64,000 nt of DNA from a bacterium (GTDB lineage Bacteria; Bacteroidota; Bacteroidia; Cytophagales; Cyclobacteriaceae). Of the stretch, positions 61,057-64,000 are shown piece by piece (the first letter of the stretch is position 1; the number at the start of each line of letters is the position of its first letter). Where the stretch lies: NCBI GenBank assembly GCA_024743255.1, contig JANSWY010000016.1, forward strand, positions 1-64,000, read 5' to 3'. The notes beneath the pieces are model-generated. The model was not told the origin of the DNA. It did no database searches and worked only from the letters and a program-made list of their open reading frames with translations. The position numbers and the translations under genes are program-made.

Positions 61057-62841
61057 TTATTTTAATTCTTCTTCTACATTCCCACAGGTGAGCATTTTAT
61101 CACCGAAATATGGGTTCAATACTTTTTCAGAGTCACTAAGCCAGAATGCTCCTTCAAAATCAAAGGCCATTGGACAGTATTGTCTGAATCCGCCAGTTTC
61201 AACCTGGTATTTCATGATAGATTGATACAGCTGATCACTTAGTGGTGATAATGCTGTTCTAATTACTTCCACATCCTTATGATTAAGCATGTGTTCCACT
61301 GAGGATTGAAGCACTTCCAAATCCTTCATCCATTCCATATGCGCTTCTCCTTCTAGTAGTTTCATGTCTACTTTACTGATAGCTGTTAAAAGAGGCTTGG
61401 CTTTCCTTTTTGCGTTTTTGGCATCTGTCTCAATTAATGCATCTTTCACTGGCAGGTATGCGGTGAATACGTCCCGCAGTTGCTCTTTAAATTCCTCGCT
61501 AACATCGAAAGTATTTTCAGAGATATTTACATCAGGCAGGTTAAACTCGTCCATACCACCATTCATCTTGTCATGATCATGGCCCGTGGAGCTCTTTCCA
61601 CCGGATGGATTCATCATGGAAACCTTTCCTTGTAACTGGGCTGCTGCATCAATTTTGAATACACCATTTGTAGCGATTTCTTCATTCTCATCAAGCCCAC
61701 TTAAAACCACATATCCATCTCCGGCATCAGTTCCTAACTCAATTTCTCTGAATTGGAAGGTAGGCTGAGCAAAGTCTGGCAGTTTCACATAGACTACTGC
61801 TCGTTTACCTGTCCAAAGAACTGCTGATTTAGGAATTGTAATTGCATTACCACTTCCCGTCATTCCCGCCATAACTGTACCTTCAACAAACATTTCTGGT
61901 TTTAATCTGCTGTCTTTATTGACGATTTCAGTCCTTACAGAAGCAGTACGAGTCTGGCTACTTACTACAGGGTCAATAAAGGTCACGATGCTTTTGAATT
62001 CTTGTCCTGGAATGGATTGGATCTTGAATGAGATAGAGTCACCTTCACTTACCCATGGAAGATCACTTTCATAAGCATCAAACAACACCCAGAGTCTATT
62101 TAGATCAGCTACTTCAAATAATACTTTACCTTCACTTACATGCTCACCCTTCGTGACTTTTCTTTCCAGAATTGTACCAGACCTTGGAGCATACACATTG
62201 AAATAGAATTGAGGCTCACCTTTTTCAATAATCTCTGTAATCTGTGAATCTGTCAATTCCCAAAGTTTCAGTTTCTGAACAGCAGCGTCATAAAATGAAG
62301 GATTAGTATCCTTGAATTTTAAAGCCTCAAAAAGCTCCTTTTGAGCTGTTACCAAATCTGGAGAATACAGAGTAGCCAGCTTCTGACCTTTCTTAATGTA
62401 TTGACCTGTGAAGTCTGCAAAGAGCTGTTCCACTCGTCCATTGAAATGGGCAGTTACCGTTGCGATGTTTCGCTCATCAGCCATTACCTTTCCCGGAAGA
62501 TAAACATCCTTTTGAGGGACTGATTTGGTAACTGTAGTAGTTTGGATTGCAGCAATCTTCATTGCGGCCTCAGTCATTTGAATTTCGTTAACGGATACCT
62601 CTTGTCCTCCTGTAGAAGAGACAGGTATTAGATCCATTCCACATAGTGGACACTTACCTGGACCGTCTTCCCGTATTTGAGGATGCATGGAGCAGGTCCA
62701 CACCTCTGCAACACTTTCATGTGAGTGGTTATTGTGTGCAATTTGTCCAGAGTTGCCACCAAAGATGAGCCAACCCAAAAGAAGTCCACCAGTCAACATT
62801 CCAACTCCAATTGCTATTTGTTTTATATTAAGATTTTTCAT
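61057..62841 (-). CDS. CusB-like RND efflux adaptor with HMBD and DUF3347 domains
   Basis: A 594-residue periplasmic adaptor anchored by an N-terminal helix (IGVGMLTGGLLLGWLIF). Heavy-metal-binding domain at 47-75 (VWTCSMHPQIREDG, CPLCGMDLIPV). The membrane-fusion core follows, with barrel-sandwich (GTILERKVTKGEHVSEGKVLFEVADLNRLWVLF) and beta-barrel segments. The C-terminal 150 residues are DUF3347 (LRDVFTAYLPVKDALIETDA, CPMAFDFEGAFWLS, NPYFGDKMLTCG), usually tied to copper. It overlaps the TolC-like gene by 4 bp. The CusA pump is expected outside this window. Confidence 0.92.
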   Translation of the reverse strand: MKNLNIKQIAIGVGMLTGGLLLGWLIFGGNSGQIAHNNHSHESVAEVWTCSMHPQIREDGPGKCPLCGMDLIPVSSTGGQEVSVNEIQMTEAAMKIAAIQTTTVTKSVPQKDVYLPGKVMADERNIATVTAHFNGRVEQLFADFTGQYIKKGQKLATLYSPDLVTAQKELFEALKFKDTNPSFYDAAVQKLKLWELTDSQITEIIEKGEPQFYFNVYAPRSGTILERKVTKGEHVSEGKVLFEVADLNRLWVLFDAYESDLPWVSEGDSISFKIQSIPGQEFKSIVTFIDPVVSSQTRTASVRTEIVNKDSRLKPEMFVEGTVMAGMTGSGNAITIPKSAVLWTGKRAVVYVKLPDFAQPTFQFREIELGTDAGDGYVVLSGLDENEEIATNGVFKIDAAAQLQGKVSMMNPSGGKSSTGHDHDKMNGGMDEFNLPDVNISENTFDVSEEFKEQLRDVFTAYLPVKDALIETDAKNAKRKAKPLLTAISKVDMKLLEGEAHMEWMKDLEVLQSSVEHMLNHKDVEVIRTALSPLSDQLYQSIMKYQVETGGFRQYCPMAFDFEGAFWLSDSEKVLNPYFGDKMLTCGNVEEELK

Positions 62842-64000
62842 TTTCCGCTTAGGTAATTGATTTTGTAAATCGCATTGTTATTGTCGACGCTAGCTTTTTG
62901 CATGGCTAGCTGGTAGGTTAGGAGTTTTCTCTCCATCCTCAGCACTTCCTCAAAATCAGTTGTGCCTGTCGTAAATTCTGTTTGAAGCAGGGCGAGAGAT
63001 CTCTCAGCCAGATCATGGAGCTTTTCATAAAGATTTAACCTTCGTTGAGCGTCAAGATGATCTTTGATCAGGTTTTCCAGATTTGAAGAGAGTTGATTGT
63101 TTTTGTCTTCAATCTTGTGTTGAAAACCCTCTTTCTGAATGCTGGCTTGCTTCTGCATGGCTTTGTATTTCTTTTGAAATAAAGGAATCTTTAATCCAAC
63201 CTGAGGAAATAAGAAGGCATCCTGACCATTGTCAGGGATATCCACATCAGTCCTTTCTCCAATATTGATATAACTTGCTCCAAGCATAAAAGAAGGTTTA
63301 CCCATCAGCTCTGCTGCTTTCACCTGCTGCTCTTTGCCTTCCATTAGAAGTTGAAGCTCTTTCAGTTCCAGGTTATTTTCAATGATGCTATCATACAAGG
63401 ATTGCTTACTCTGGCTCAACTGAACTATTGCCAGACTATTAGGAAATGATACTTCCTCAGTTAAACTTGTATTGAGCAGGTTTTCAAACTCCGCAAAAGA
63501 AGAAGCCTTGGAATCATTTAGGAATTCTAATTGTGCTTTAAGCTCTTCTTCTTCCATTTCAACACGCAATACATTCACGAACCCGGTCTTTCCACTTTCA
63601 AAATTCACCCGTGCCAGCTCCTTAAATGATGCTAACAGTCCCAGATTCTCTGTGGTCAACTCAATAGATTGTTGAATGAAGTAGAGCTGATTATACTTGA
63701 TCCTGATGTCTCGGTAGAGTTTGATTTTCGCATCTTCAAAGGCGATCAATTTGGCATCTGCATATTTTGCAGCTACATCTCCCTTTGCTTTCAGTGTACC
63801 AAACCATGGAAAGGATTGGTTAACAGCTAAAGTTGCTCTTTGTGGCCCCACTCGTGTTTCTACTGGCTGAACAAATAGACCAAAGGTTAATTGAGGATCT
63901 GGTAACCCCGTGGTTTGTGGAATTTGCTCCATAGCTGACAGGTAATCATTGAATTTAGCTTTCAACCCCGGGTTATTCTCAGCAGCTAATACCAGATAGA
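62838..64000 (-). CDS. TolC/CusC-like outer-membrane efflux protein, partial
   Basis: The 5' end lies beyond the right edge; the frame is open to the last base (..YLVLAAENNPGLKAKFNDYL). Visible are LPDPQLTFGLFVQPVETRVGPQ, then long heptad-rich helices typical of the TolC coiled-coil barrel (LYRDIRIKYNQLYFIQQSIE, KEQQVKAAELMGKPSFMLGASY, TTDFEEVLRMERKLLTYQLA). The 388 residues seen cover most of the usual mature chain. It is first in the visible efflux operon and is presumably the outer-membrane part of a CusCBA-type pump. Confidence 0.88.
   Translation of the reverse strand, partial: YLVLAAENNPGLKAKFNDYLSAMEQIPQTTGLPDPQLTFGLFVQPVETRVGPQRATLAVNQSFPWFGTLKAKGDVAAKYADAKLIAFEDAKIKLYRDIRIKYNQLYFIQQSIELTTENLGLLASFKELARVNFESGKTGFVNVLRVEMEEEELKAQLEFLNDSKASSFAEFENLLNTSLTEEVSFPNSLAIVQLSQSKQSLYDSIIENNLELKELQLLMEGKEQQVKAAELMGKPSFMLGASYINIGERTDVDIPDNGQDAFLFPQVGLKIPLFQKKYKAMQKQASIQKEGFQHKIEDKNNQLSSNLENLIKDHLDAQRRLNLYEKLHDLAERSLALLQTEFTTGTTDFEEVLRMERKLLTYQLAMQKASVDNNNAIYKINYLSGK

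Overview
The window looks like a chromosome segment from a marine-type Bacteroidota of the Cytophagales (Reichenbachiella/Ekhidna-like; genus is inference). Supporting signs are AT-rich DNA, type IX secretion C-terminal domains on two large secreted proteins, many SPII lipoproteins, families typical of the phylum (DUF4476, DUF4136, DUF6090, DUF2807, DUF2911, BatB/BatC), weak Shine-Dalgarno signals, and promoter boxes of the Bacteroidota TTTG/TAnnTTTG kind. No phage, IS element or CRISPR array was found.

0-14 kb is amino-acid biosynthesis. A tryptophan leader peptide with three consecutive Trp codons and an attenuator precedes trpEGDCFBA and a DAHP synthase gene. The next operon starts with a 26-residue leader peptide whose core is YTYHHYYHYY, followed by a matching antiterminator/terminator pair. 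It encodes phenylalanine 4-hydroxylase (which makes Tyr) and hisH-hisA-hisF-hisIE. The leader reads the two end products of the operon it precedes and appears to be a Tyr/His dual-input attenuator. A cysteine-less dihydrolipoamide-dehydrogenase-like flavoprotein follows.

14.1-16.6 kb is almost gene-free. It holds nine copies of an undescribed structured element, read on the minus strand. Each copy has a conserved core containing GTTCCGTAGCTGG and a terminator-like hairpin whose sequence varies while its pairing is kept, using G-U pairs possible only in the minus transcript. The copies form five putative transcription units, each preceded by a TGGCA/TGRCA pair repeated at exactly 21 bp. The same 21-bp pair precedes a small protein gene at 17.7-18.0 kb. 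This array and the Tyr/His leader are the two most interesting signals here.

16.6-51 kb is a mixed housekeeping and envelope region: an iodotyrosine-deiodinase-type nitroreductase, a 1203-aa secreted BNR/sortilin-like protein, an M28 peptidase, a pentapeptide-repeat protein, an AraC regulator with a 21-bp direct repeat at its divergent promoter, a metallophosphoesterase, TPR and GIN-domain proteins, NUDIX, ABC ATPase, PhoD phosphatase, queuosine-precursor transporter, RNase Z, STAS protein, purC, a MORN-like protein, a thiolase and a BatB/BatC pair. Two 7-bp tandem repeats and a heptad-repeat ORF also occur. tRNA-Ser(GCU) and tRNA-Arg(UCU) lie at 51.3-51.6 kb, followed by an excisionase-like HTH gene and a gene-poor stretch with several hairpins.

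52.9-64 kb is a copper/heavy-metal module: a secreted DJ-1/PfpI protein with a metal-binding N-terminus, a small HMA chaperone, CopA-type ATPase, an HMA-AraC fusion regulator, a T9SS-exported PAP2/haloperoxidase-like protein, a CDCC-motif beta-propeller lipoprotein, a DUF2911 lipoprotein, a CusB-like adaptor and the start of a TolC/CusC-like gene cut by the window edge.
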